From Synechococcales cyanobacterium PMM_0085 (lineage in GTDB: Bacteria > Cyanobacteriota > Cyanobacteriia > Elainellales > Elainellaceae), in the NCBI GenBank assembly GCA_949127705.1, contig CASBQJ010000448.1:1-14922 (forward strand): DNA of 14,922 bases, read 5' to 3'. Below, in pieces: positions 7,801 through 14,872 of the stretch (its first letter is position 1; every line of letters starts with the position of its first letter). The position numbers and the translations under genes are program-made. The notes under the pieces were generated by a model, which ran no database searches, was not told the DNA's origin, and worked only from the letters and a program-made list of their open reading frames with translations.

Positions 7801-10800
7801 CCGGTAATGGTGTTGTCTAAAGCGTTACCGGTGCCGACGAGGGCGGTTCCGGTCAAAATTAGGGTTTCGACATTGCTGTTAGCTGGCAGGCTCAGGTCAA
7901 AATCAATGCTGGCTTGAACGGTGTCGAGTCCGGCTCCCGCCGTTTCGACGACTGTATCGCTGAGGCTATTGACGACATAGGTGTCATTCCCGTTGCCGCC
8001 GATTAGGGTGTCGCTGTCCTCATCCCCAATTAGGCTGTCGTCACCGTCGCCGCCAATCAGCGTGTCATTTCCTAGCCCGCCGCTCAAGATGTTGGCCTGA
8101 GCATTACCTGTGATCACGTTGGCTAGGTCGTTACCTGTACCGTTGAGCGCTGTGCCTGTTAAGACCAGATGCTCTACCAGCGTTAGGGCTGGAGCGTTGA
8201 GGGTGTAGCTCAGGCTGGCTTCAATGGTATCGGTGCCGCCAGTCACGCTGGTTTCCATCACGCCATCGGCTAGGCTGTCAACGACGTAGGTGTCATTCCC
8301 GTTGCCGCCCGTCATCTGGTCATTGCCCGTACCACCATCTAGCCGATCGTTGCCTGCGCCGCCGTCTAGAATGTCGGCACCCGCCAAGCCAAACAGGGTG
8401 TTGTCGCTGCCGTTACCGCTGATGGTGTTGTCGAGGTCATTGCCTGTACCGCTCAGGGCTGTGCCTGTCAGGGTGAGGGTTTCGACATTGTTGCCGAGGG
8501 TAAGACTGATTGCCGACTCAACGCTATCGATACCCCCCGTAATGCTATTTTCAATCACGATATCGCCGCTTTGATCGACCACAAAGGTATCGTTACCATC
8601 GCCGCCCGTCATCGTATCGCTACCGGCACCACCGTCGAGGCGATCTGCCCCTGCGGCTCCATCTAGAATATCGTTGCCGCTGTCGCCGCTCAGAACGTTG
8701 GCGGCAGCGTTGCCTAAGATGGTGTTGTCGAGCGTATTGCCCGTCCCGTTAGCGGCTGTTCCTAGCAGAGTCAGGTGTTCGAGATTGTCGCCGAGGGTGT
8801 AGCTGATTGTGGACTCTACCAAGTCGATGCCAGCGCTGATAGCTTCGGTGATTACATCTCCGATCTCGCCCACCCTGTAGGTATCGTTCCCGGTGCCGCC
8901 CAGCATGGTGTCGTTGCCGCTACCGCCATCGAGCCGATCGCTCCCACTTCCGCCTTCCAGGCGATCGTTACCGCCGCCGCCTGCTAGTGTGTTGTCGCCA
9001 GTGTTGCCCAAGATTGTGTTGGCGATCGCATTCCCGGTGCCGACGATGGCTGTCCCGGTTAGCGTTAGGTTTTCTAGGTTTTCGCGTCCGACCAAGCTGA
9101 GATCAAAATCGACGCCAGATTCAACCAGGTCAATACCGCCCGCGACGCTGGACTCAGTGACCACATCTCCGGCATCGTCTACGACAAACGTATCGTTACC
9201 ATTGCCGCCGATCAGCGTATCTGCGCCAGTGCCGCCATTGAGTAAGTCTGCGCCATCTTGCCCATCTATCAGGTCATTGCCCGCTAGCCCAAACAGGGTG
9301 TTGTTAGCGGCATTGCCAGTAATGGTGTTGGCGGTGGCATTGCCCGTACCGCTGACGGCTGTACCTGTTAACAGCAGCGTTTCTAAATTGGCCGAGAGGA
9401 TATAGTTGACGCTAGCCTGCACCGTGTCAGTGCCGCCCGTGGCACTGCTTTCGGTAATCACATCAGCACTGTCCTCGACGACGTAAGTGTCGTCGCCGTT
9501 ACCCCCTCGCAGCGTGTCAATGCCCGTTCCACCTGTTAAAGAATCGGCTCCGTCACCCCCATCTAAAATATCGTTACCACCTAAACCAAACAGGGTATTG
9601 TTACCCGCATTCCCGGTAATGGCGTTGTTTAGTTCATTGCCCGTGCCATTGAGATTGGCAATGCCCTCTAGAGTCAGGTTTTCGACATTGGCTCCCAGCG
9701 TTGTGGTGATGCTGGACAGTACGGTGTCGGTGCCGCCAGTGACACTAGTTTCGATCACCACATCCCCAATGTTGTCGATCCGGTAGGTGTCGTTGCCGTC
9801 ACCGCCAATGAGGGTATCAGCTCCCAATCCGCCATCTAGCAGGTTGGCGATCGCGCTCCCCGTAATGATGTTGGCGATCGCGCTCCCCGTACCCGAAACA
9901 GCGCTGCCCGTGAGGGTCAGGTTCTCAATGGCGGTGTAGGCAGGTAAATCTAACGTGAAGTTGACGCTGGCTTCAATCGTGTCGGTGCCGCTGGTGTCTG
10001 TGATGCTATCGGCCAGATCGGCTAGCACATAGGTGTCGTTACCTGCACCGCCCAGCAGCACATCGACTCCAATTCCCCCATCGAGGCGATCGTTACCCTC
10101 TCCGGCATCCAAGGTGTCATCACCCGCCGCGCCAGCCAGCGCGTTGTTACTAGCATTTCCTGTAATCGTATTGTTGAGGGTGTTGCCCGTGCCGTTGATC
10201 CCTCCCACTGTCAAAACTAGGTTTTCTAGATTGCTGCCTAGGGTGTAGTCTGCTGCGCTGGAACTCACTAGATCAATGCCTTCATTCAGGCTTTCAACGA
10301 TGACATCACTGGCATTGTCTATGACATAGGTATCGTTGCCTGCTCCCCCTTGGAGTGTATCGTTACCTAGTCCCCCATTCAGTAGGTTGTTGCCTTCATT
10401 CCCAATGATGGTGTTGGCCGTGTTGTTGCCTATCCCATCAATATTTCCTGCTCCCGATACCAGAGTTAAATTCTCAAAGTTAGAAGTTAGTGCAAATGTA
10501 GTATTCGTAAAGACTGTATCAATGCCTTCATTTGCATTTTCAACAATGGTGTCTCCCACTCCCACTATGTACGTGTCGTCGCCCGTACCACCAGCCATGA
10601 CGTCATTGCCAATTTCTCCATCCAGCACATCATTTCCAGCACCGCCATATAACGTGTCGTTACCCAATCCACCCTTGAGCGTATCGTTGCCATCTCCTGC
10701 ATTCAGAATATTATTGCCACTGTTGCCGGTAATACTGTTATTAAGCTCATTGCCAGTACCGTTAATATTCGCGATGCCAGTCAATACCAATGTTTCAACG

Positions 10801-12875
10801 TTTGCGCCAATGGTGAAGGTGCCGCTGGTGGCTGTAGTGATGACTGTAACGGTGTCTGCACCTTCTCCAAAAGACTCAACTGCCGCATCGTTTACGTTGT
10901 CGAACAGATAGCTGTCATCGCCGCTGCCGCCAATCAGGTTGTCGGCACCTGCTCCTCCATTTAGGGTGTCATTGCCTGCACCCCCGTTGAGCGTATTGTT
11001 GCCGCTATTGCCCGTAATGATATTGGCTAGGGCGTTGCCCGTGCCGTTAATGCTGTCTGTGCCAGTTAGGGTCAAGTTTTCAACGTTATTGCCGTTGAGA
11101 GCCAGATTGATCGAAGTGGACGCGATCGCCTCATCTACCCCTGCATTGAGCTGCTCAATCATCAGGTCAGAGCTGTTGTCAATTAGATAGGTATCATTGC
11201 CTGCACCGCCACTGAGGGTGTCTATCCCGCTACCCCCATCTAAAATGTTATTGCCACTATTCCCCGTGATGCTGTTGTTTAGAGCGTTACCAGATCCAGT
11301 TAAATCTGCTGTACCCCCTAACGTTAAATTCTCCAGATTGGCACCCAGCGTATAGCTGGCGTTAGACACAACTGAGTCAATATCGCCAATGCCATCTTCT
11401 GCAATCACATCTGCGACATCGTCAAGCACATAGGTATCATTGCCCGTGCCGCCCACCAGCGTATCCACCCCGGTGCCGCCTGCTAAGCTGTCATTCCCCG
11501 CACCGCCCACGATGACATCGTTACCTGCTCCCCCAGACAGCGTATTATTGCCATCGTTACCCACAATGGTGTTGTCGAGAACGTTCCCGGTGCCGCCGCT
11601 GTTGCCAGTCCCGATCAGGGTGAGATTTTCTACATTGGCGGCCAGTGTATAGCTAATTAATGTGGAGAAAACGGTGTCCGTACCATCGTTAAAATTCTCT
11701 ACAACGACGTCGCCTAAGTTGTCTACAACAAACGTGTCGTTGCCGCCGCCGCCGCTCATCGTGTCTCGACCAATGCCGCCGTCAAGGTAGTCACTACCAG
11801 CGCCAGCGTCTAATTCATTGTTGCCGTTATTGCCCGTAATGCTGTTACTGCTACTGTTTCCTGTACCCTTGAGGTTGGCACCCCCGAGCAGCACTAAATT
11901 TTCTAAGTTGCTGCTCAAGGTGTAGGAAACACTGGCATTAACGGTGTCAATCCCCCCATCAACGGCTTCGATGATGCTGTCTAAGGCGGCGTCTACGACA
12001 TAGGTATCGTTGCCAGCACCACCCGTCATGGTGTCATTGCCCGCGCCGCCATCCATGACATCGTTGCCGTCTCCGCCGTTGAGACTATCGTTACCGCTAT
12101 TTCCTCCGAGGGTGTCGTCGCCTGCGCCGCCGCTGAGAGTGTTGTTCCCGTCATTGCCAATAAGGGTGTTGTTGCTGTCGTTACCCGTGCCGTTGATGGC
12201 ACCTGTACCACCCAAAATGAGAACTTCGAGCTGATTTCCCAAGGTGTAAGACGCCGTAGTGGTTACGGTGTCGAGACCTTCATTGGCATTTTCAACAACC
12301 ACATCACCACTGCTGTCTACGGTATAGGCATCGTCGCCGAACCCTCCGGCCATCGTGTCGTTGCCAGTACCGCCATTTAAGCTGTCATTCCCAGCCCCCC
12401 CCTGGAGCAAATCTGCTCCACCATCACCCTGAAGCGTGTCGTTGCCATCTAGCCCGCTGAGGCTGTCGTTGCCGTCGCCGCCAGTCAGGGTGTTGTTCCC
12501 TAGGTTGCCTATTAACAGGTTGTCAAGGGCATTGCCAGTTGCATTGATGGCGCTGCTCCCTGTCAGCGTCAAGTTTTCTAGGTTATTGCCTAGCGTAAAA
12601 CTGACAGATGCCTGCACGGTATCGATACCCTGCTCACCCAGTTCAGTCACTACATCCCTAGCGTTATCGACTACGTATGTATCGTTACCCTGACCGCCAA
12701 TCATGGTATCTCTGCCGCTGCCCCCATTCAGCAAGTCTGCGCCCTCGCCACCGTTTAGCAGATCTACTCCCCCTAAACCCAACAATATATCGTTGCCGCC
12801 TAATCCAACTAAGACGTCCTTCTTTTTGCTGCCTCTGAGCTTGTTTTTCTTGCGATTGCCGTTGATTGATGCCAT
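4860..12875 (-). CDS. Giant RTX-type calcium-binding repeat protein, putative type I secretion substrate
   Basis: A single intact frame of 2,671 codons. The body (residues 21-2564) is 26 modules of about 95 residues. Each has a run of GGxGxD nonapeptides (hemolysin-type calcium-binding repeats) ending in NDTYVVD, then a beta-rich unit of the form GDVVxE..GIDTVxxSxxYTL..NLENLxLTG, then GTGN..NxITGN. The first and last module tyrosines are at residues 67 and 2442. Residues 2565-2671 form a different C-terminal domain (LDTITDFAAGADKILLD...GSLFYKSSA...DTDFILQD) like those ending many cyanobacterial RTX proteins; this is where a type I signal is expected. There is no Sec signal peptide, transmembrane segment, Cys, Trp or recognisable enzymatic domain. 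A surface-layer, adhesin or matrix role is inferred only. ATG 12875 is preceded by AGGAG at 12891-12887. The first 19 residues are unusually basic. Confidence 0.93.
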   Translation of the reverse strand: MASINGNRKKNKLRGSKKKDVLVGLGGNDILLGLGGVDLLNGGEGADLLNGGSGRDTMIGGQGNDTYVVDNARDVVTELGEQGIDTVQASVSFTLGNNLENLTLTGSSAINATGNALDNLLIGNLGNNTLTGGDGNDSLSGLDGNDTLQGDGGADLLQGGAGNDSLNGGTGNDTMAGGFGDDAYTVDSSGDVVVENANEGLDTVTTTASYTLGNQLEVLILGGTGAINGTGNDSNNTLIGNDGNNTLSGGAGDDTLGGNSGNDSLNGGDGNDVMDGGAGNDTMTGGAGNDTYVVDAALDSIIEAVDGGIDTVNASVSYTLSSNLENLVLLGGANLKGTGNSSSNSITGNNGNNELDAGAGSDYLDGGIGRDTMSGGGGNDTFVVDNLGDVVVENFNDGTDTVFSTLISYTLAANVENLTLIGTGNSGGTGNVLDNTIVGNDGNNTLSGGAGNDVIVGGAGNDSLAGGTGVDTLVGGTGNDTYVLDDVADVIAEDGIGDIDSVVSNASYTLGANLENLTLGGTADLTGSGNALNNSITGNSGNNILDGGSGIDTLSGGAGNDTYLIDNSSDLMIEQLNAGVDEAIASTSINLALNGNNVENLTLTGTDSINGTGNALANIITGNSGNNTLNGGAGNDTLNGGAGADNLIGGSGDDSYLFDNVNDAAVESFGEGADTVTVITTATSGTFTIGANVETLVLTGIANINGTGNELNNSITGNSGNNILNAGDGNDTLKGGLGNDTLYGGAGNDVLDGEIGNDVMAGGTGDDTYIVGVGDTIVENANEGIDTVFTNTTFALTSNFENLTLVSGAGNIDGIGNNTANTIIGNEGNNLLNGGLGNDTLQGGAGNDTYVIDNASDVIVESLNEGIDLVSSSAADYTLGSNLENLVLTVGGINGTGNTLNNTITGNASNNALAGAAGDDTLDAGEGNDRLDGGIGVDVLLGGAGNDTYVLADLADSITDTSGTDTIEASVNFTLDLPAYTAIENLTLTGSAVSGTGSAIANIITGSAIANLLDGGLGADTLIGGDGNDTYRIDNIGDVVIETSVTGGTDTVLSSITTTLGANVENLTLEGIANLNGTGNELNNAITGNAGNNTLFGLGGNDILDGGDGADSLTGGTGIDTLRGGNGDDTYVVEDSADVITESSATGGTDTVQASVNYILSANLETLLLTGTAVSGTGNATANTITGNAANNTLFGLAGNDLIDGQDGADLLNGGTGADTLIGGNGNDTFVVDDAGDVVTESSVAGGIDLVESGVDFDLSLVGRENLENLTLTGTAIVGTGNAIANTILGNTGDNTLAGGGGNDRLEGGSGSDRLDGGSGNDTMLGGTGNDTYRVGEIGDVITEAISAGIDLVESTISYTLGDNLEHLTLLGTAANGTGNTLDNTILGNAAANVLSGDSGNDILDGAAGADRLDGGAGSDTMTGGDGNDTFVVDQSGDIVIENSITGGIDSVESAISLTLGNNVETLTLTGTALSGTGNDLDNTISGNGSDNTLFGLAGADILDGGAGNDRLDGGTGNDQMTGGNGNDTYVVDSLADGVMETSVTGGTDTIEASLSYTLNAPALTLVEHLVLTGTALNGTGNDLANVITGNAQANILSGGLGNDTLIGGDGDDSLIGDEDSDTLIGGNGNDTYVVNSLSDTVVETAGAGLDTVQASIDFDLSLPANSNVETLILTGTALVGTGNALDNTITGNIGNNSLRGLDGNDVLNGGDGDDRLDGGNGSDTMTGGAGNDTYVVNSAGDVVSESNPLDGIDTAESSAIAFTLGDNIENLLLIAGAGNISGSGNATDNTITGNEGNNAIDGKAGNDTLVGGGGIDTLVGGTGDDTFFVDSADDVAIDNPGAGIDTVFASASYTLIPDSEIEFLVLEPGAGNINGSGNVFNNDVTGNEANNLLDGGEGADTLEGGIGNDTYVIDNAGDVVQETVTVGGGTDTIRSTISFDLSTSNGINVENLVLLEAGTALTAIGNTLRNSIVGNSQNNLIDGGTGDDTMSGGGGDDTYVVDNLSDSMVETAGGGIDTVRSSVTLTLGAELENLVLQLGAGTINGSGNSAANVITGNDSTNILSGLGGDDVLDGGLGADQLNGGTGNDTYVVDNAGDVVNETPDSADIDLIQASVTYTLGSNQENLTLTGAAHINGTGNSLNNTILGNDGNNRLDGKSGTDTMTGGLGNDTYGVDNVADTVVETLNQGIDEVISTVTYTLSDHLENLTLTGASGTENLNATGNDISNTITGNAGNNTLLGLGGNDFLIGGGGNDLLDGGIGDDTMQGGIGNDTYIVSSSGESVIVSESLNAGVDLVIASESFVLGANLENLTLTGVTGLEALDGTGNALDNTIIGNSGNNLLDGITGTDLLIGGAGDDTYVVDGPEDQIVENAGGGIDTVRAAGNFTLSGNLEKLVLTGTLNTNATGNADANQIEGNDGDNRLDGQQGADTLTGGRGGDTYYVDNIGDVVLEIEDALGGVDTVVSTIDFTLTHPLRLNIENLTLDGAANLNGTGNAKNNIITGNSGKNILDGLDGNDTIDGGGENDTLLGKAGNDVLLGDLGNDTLDGGVGNDTLTGGIGIDTYVYNTGAAFATVSPGLDTITDFAAGADKILLDRTTFSFLGGSGSSLTPGTFASVANDAGVVGSSAAIVFSVGSGSLFYKSSAADAGTKFISFLNAPIVADTDFILQD
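5184..12815 (-). repeat. 26-module RTX/beta-strand repeat region of the giant protein
   Basis: The recurrence shows at DNA level as repeated copies of variants of CATAGGTATCGTTGCC (complement of the NDTYV codons) about every 285 bp. Three module styles can be told apart. Most N- and C-terminal modules carry INGTGN-type linkers. Modules 10-17 (residues about 949-1734, positions 7674-10031) mostly carry TGTAxxGTGN linkers and often TSVTGGTDT-type insertions. Modules 8, 18, 19 and 21 carry a GAGxI linker (GAGNI or GAGTI). Some modules, such as 10, 13, 16, 17, 20 and 26, have a longer loop before the ENL strand. The modules have diverged in DNA sequence, so this is mostly old duplication. Confidence 0.9.
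9844..9891 (-). repeat. 27-bp-period micro-duplication with two HIP1 sites inside RTX module 10
   Basis: The 21-bp string beginning TTGGCGATCGCGC occurs at 9844-9864 and again at 9871-9891, 27 bp apart. Each copy holds a GCGATCGC octamer. In protein this gives GSAIANIITGSAIAN, where the usual module has GNxxxNxITGNxGNN. Both copies of the linker therefore carry Ser-Ala-Ile-Ala in place of the normal Asn-rich residues. The frame is kept because 27 bp is nine codons. Confidence 0.85.
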
Positions 12876-12886
12876 GGTTGAATTAG

Positions 12887-12891
12887 CTCCT
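12887..12891 (-). promoter_or_regulatory. Ribosome binding site of the RTX gene
   Basis: AGGAG on the minus strand lies 11 nt upstream of ATG 12875. It supports this start, which also begins the protein just before the first recognisable RTX-like repeats. A possible -10 box, TATAAC, lies at 12950-12945 on the minus strand, but no matching -35 box is clear. Confidence 0.65.
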
Positions 12892-13647
12892 ATTTAAGAA
12901 TTAAGTGTGGGCAACGAAAGCCTAATAAAAGATTGTTTTCTAGAGTTATATTTTCTAATCGTTAATCAATGGTTTGAGCGATGCTTTAAATCAGTGTAAG
13001 ATTAGATACCTAAACGCATAAAAATCTAGTCTTGCAGCTATTCGTGAGTCGAAATACTACAAGATGACTGCTGTTGATTTAGCTTCTAAGCTCCTAATAC
13101 CGTGGCCTTAAAGCTTGGGAGCCGTGTGAAAATTGTCGATACTTAAGTGTGCCTAGGCTACCTAGAAGGACGATTCATAGAATGGGAAACTAGCATTCAT
13201 TTGCCAATTTTTCTGATAAAAATGCTAGCTCCAAGTTCATTTTTTTGGCCTAGAACTTGAAGGAAATCTGAAAAAATAGAGCAATATTTTATGCCTAAGA
13301 TACGAGAGAACTGACTATAGAGTACCCAGGCGGCAGGCATGATTAACAGGCTCAAACAACTCTGGCCGGGAATGTTCTACGGTTTTATTTCATAAGTCAT
13401 TATTTCACGTATCTATCACCGGAAATATACTGATGAACGCGATCGCAATATAGGTAAATCTAGTGAGGCTTTAGTAGAAAAATGATAGCAATAGGCTAAT
13501 TTTTGGTTTTTAACCGCATATTCTGGGAGCAGATTAACTCCTTTGATCAGTTGTTCTAAAGTGTTTTTCTATTTACTTACTGAGTATCTTTAGACACACT
13601 CAGCTCCCTGTTAGGTTTGGGGTGGCTCAGTGGCGATTCACAATTAC

Positions 13648-13710
13648 GTTAACCGAAGCATTACGATCCCTTAACGTTTTTCCTCTCTTAAGATTATCAA
13701 TCCTTAAACC
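13648..13710 (+). promoter_or_regulatory. Pho-box-like repeat array and promoter of pstS
   Basis: Cyanobacterial Pho boxes are known as tandem 8-bp repeats like CTTAACCT with 3-bp spacers, bound by the PhoB/SphR response regulator. Here GTTAACCG (13648-13655), CATTACGA (13659-13666) and CTTAACGT (13670-13677) follow at an exact 11-bp period, and CTTAAACC (13703-13710) falls on the same 11-bp register three steps later. A further CTTAAGAT at 13687-13694 is off register. A possible -10 hexamer TATGTT lies at 13719-13724, 8 bp after the last repeat, giving a leader of roughly 40 nt. Induction by phosphate starvation is inferred from the repeats and the gene they precede. Confidence 0.65.
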
Positions 13711-13758
13711 TGACCCGCTATGTTTACAAGGGATAAAACCGTGTTCTCTTAACGCTTT

Positions 13759-13762
13759 GGAG
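13759..13762 (+). promoter_or_regulatory. Ribosome binding site of pstS
   Basis: GGAG with an 8-nt spacer before ATG 13771, within TTTGGAGCGAATTGT. It supports this start, which also leaves a short basic N-region before the hydrophobic signal-peptide core. Confidence 0.7.
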
Positions 13763-13770
13763 CGAATTGT

Positions 13771-14796
13771 ATGGTGGCACATGAAGTTAAGTTGAGTCGC
13801 TTCGTCAAAGTTGTGGGGGCGATCGCTGCTGCTGTAACCACAGTCGGCGTATCGGTCACAGCCGTCATGTCTCAAACGCCGCGCGAAATCAAGATTGATG
13901 GCTCTAGCACGGTGTATCCCATCACCGAAGCCATGGCAGAGGAATTCGGCAGCCGGAATACTGGCGTTAACGTCACCGTTGGTATTTCTGGAACAGGCGG
14001 TGGGTTTAGCAAGTTTTGTGCCGGAGAAACTGATATTTCGAACGCATCTCGGCCGATCAAGCAGGCAGAAATCGATAAGTGTAAGGCAGCTGGCATCAAG
14101 TACATTGAGCTGCCCATTGCCTACGATGCACTAACCATCGTGGTCAACCGCCGTAACACTTGGCTCAGCAGCATCACGGTTTCGGAACTGAAGAAACTGT
14201 GGGAGCCAGCCGCTCAGGGTACTATCACTCGATGGAACCAGGTTCGTTCTACCTTCCCTAACCAGCCCATTACGCTTTATGGTCCTGGAACTGATTCTGG
14301 TACCTTTGATTACTTTACAGAAGCGATTAACGGTAAGGCGGGCGACAGCCGTACTGACTTTAACTCTAGCGAAGACGATAATGTCTTGGTGCAGGGTGTT
14401 TCACAAGACCAGTACGCTCTGGGCTACTTTGGGTTTGCTTACTACGAGGAGAACCGAGGTCGGCTAAACGCAGTGGCTGTAGATGGGGAAAAGGGCGGTG
14501 GGCCAGTGGCTCCTAGTCGGGCAGCCGTTGAGACCAATACCTATGTGCCTCTATCTCGTCCTCTGTTTATTTATGTGAGCGAGCGGGCAGCTCAGCGCCC
14601 TGAAGTGCGCCAGTTTGTGTCGTTCTACCTCAGCAACCCTCAGTTGGTTGATGAAACAGGCTATGTGCGGTTGCCCGCTCAAGCCTACACGTTGGCACGG
14701 CAGCACATGGACGATAACTCCTATGGCACTCGTTTTACGGGTACTACTGTAGGGTTGAGCATCCAGCAACTGCTAGAACGAGAAGCTCAGCCCTAG
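13771..14796 (+). CDS. pstS: PstS/SphX-family phosphate-binding protein of a phosphate ABC transporter
   Basis: Periplasmic receptor that delivers phosphate to the PstCAB importer. The product has 341 residues. Residues 1-13 contain a basic N-region (KLSRFVK), 14-33 a hydrophobic core rich in Ala/Val, and cleavage is likely near VMS-QTP at 34/35. The mature protein opens with IKIDGSSTVYPITEAMAEEF, the family hallmark; Ser45-Ser46-Thr47 fit the phosphate-contacting loop. GISGTGGGFSKFCAGETDIS at 71-90 and GPGTDSGTFDYF at 171-182 supply the other typical ligand loops. Cys83 and Cys103 could form a disulfide. The gene stands alone in the window: a hairpin follows its stop and no pstC is visible within the remaining 126 bp. 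PstS and its relative SphX cannot be told apart with certainty by eye. Pho-box-like repeats upstream agree with a phosphate role. Confidence 0.93.
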   Translation: MVAHEVKLSRFVKVVGAIAAAVTTVGVSVTAVMSQTPREIKIDGSSTVYPITEAMAEEFGSRNTGVNVTVGISGTGGGFSKFCAGETDISNASRPIKQAEIDKCKAAGIKYIELPIAYDALTIVVNRRNTWLSSITVSELKKLWEPAAQGTITRWNQVRSTFPNQPITLYGPGTDSGTFDYFTEAINGKAGDSRTDFNSSEDDNVLVQGVSQDQYALGYFGFAYYEENRGRLNAVAVDGEKGGGPVAPSRAAVETNTYVPLSRPLFIYVSERAAQRPEVRQFVSFYLSNPQLVDETGYVRLPAQAYTLARQHMDDNSYGTRFTGTTVGLSIQQLLEREAQP

Positions 14797-14845
14797 TTCT
14801 CTATGGCTTGAAATGTTCCAAGTTTTGTAGAAATACTGCTCGATT

Positions 14846-14872
14846 AGTGAGGCGTGCTTAGTACGCCTCACT
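14846..14872 (+). terminator. Hairpin terminator after pstS
   Basis: AGTGAGGCGT (14846-14855) pairs perfectly with ACGCCTCACT (14863-14872) around a 7-nt loop, about 50 bp after the pstS stop. The following bases (TACTCTTA) are only moderately T-rich, so this is a plausible but not strong intrinsic terminator, and it might work in both directions. It suggests that pstS is transcribed alone. Confidence 0.65.

Larger units (their letters stand above)
12876..13770. other. Long divergent intergenic region between the RTX gene and pstS
   Basis: About 895 bp, AT-rich compared with the flanking genes, without a convincing protein gene or tRNA. The left end must hold the RTX promoter and the right end the pstS promoter with Pho-box-like repeats (13648-13710). 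One HIP1 site lies at 13439-13446. A weak inverted repeat, CAAGTTC/GAACTTG, lies at 13232-13238 and 13253-13259 with a 14-nt loop. Two very short frames (13064-13111, 15 codons; 13339-13395, 18 codons) lack ribosome binding sites and are not called. The middle (about 12960-13640) holds nothing else I can assign; its length leaves room for long leaders or a small RNA. Confidence 0.6.

Noticed and set aside
5184..12815. CRISPR array as an explanation for the regular repeats
   Set aside because: The roughly 285-bp period is coding, keeps one frame for 2,671 codons and translates to calcium-binding repeats; there are no short identical repeats with unique spacers.
4984..12897. Many + strand frames rich in Pro/Ser/Leu (PPSSVSLP-type) across the RTX gene
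   Set aside because: They are the antisense reading of the Gly/Asn/Asp repeats. Their periodicity follows the RTX modules, and none has its own ribosome binding site or family resemblance.
13064..13111. 15-codon frame MTAVDLASKLLIPWP
   Set aside because: No ribosome binding site or context; such frames arise by chance in AT-rich DNA.
13339..13395. 18-codon frame MINRLKQLWPGMFYGFIS in the intergenic region
   Set aside because: It ends in a hydrophobic patch but has no Shine-Dalgarno sequence and no family match I recognise; too short to support.
13580..13603. CTGAGT/ACTCAG inverted repeat as a terminator
   Set aside because: The stem is only 6 bp with a 12-nt loop and no T-tract follows on the + strand, so it is not convincing.
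13627..13875. 82-codon minus-strand frame antisense to the pstS start and Pho-box region
   Set aside because: Its composition is not protein-like, it overlaps regulatory repeats and a well-supported gene, and it has no ribosome binding site.
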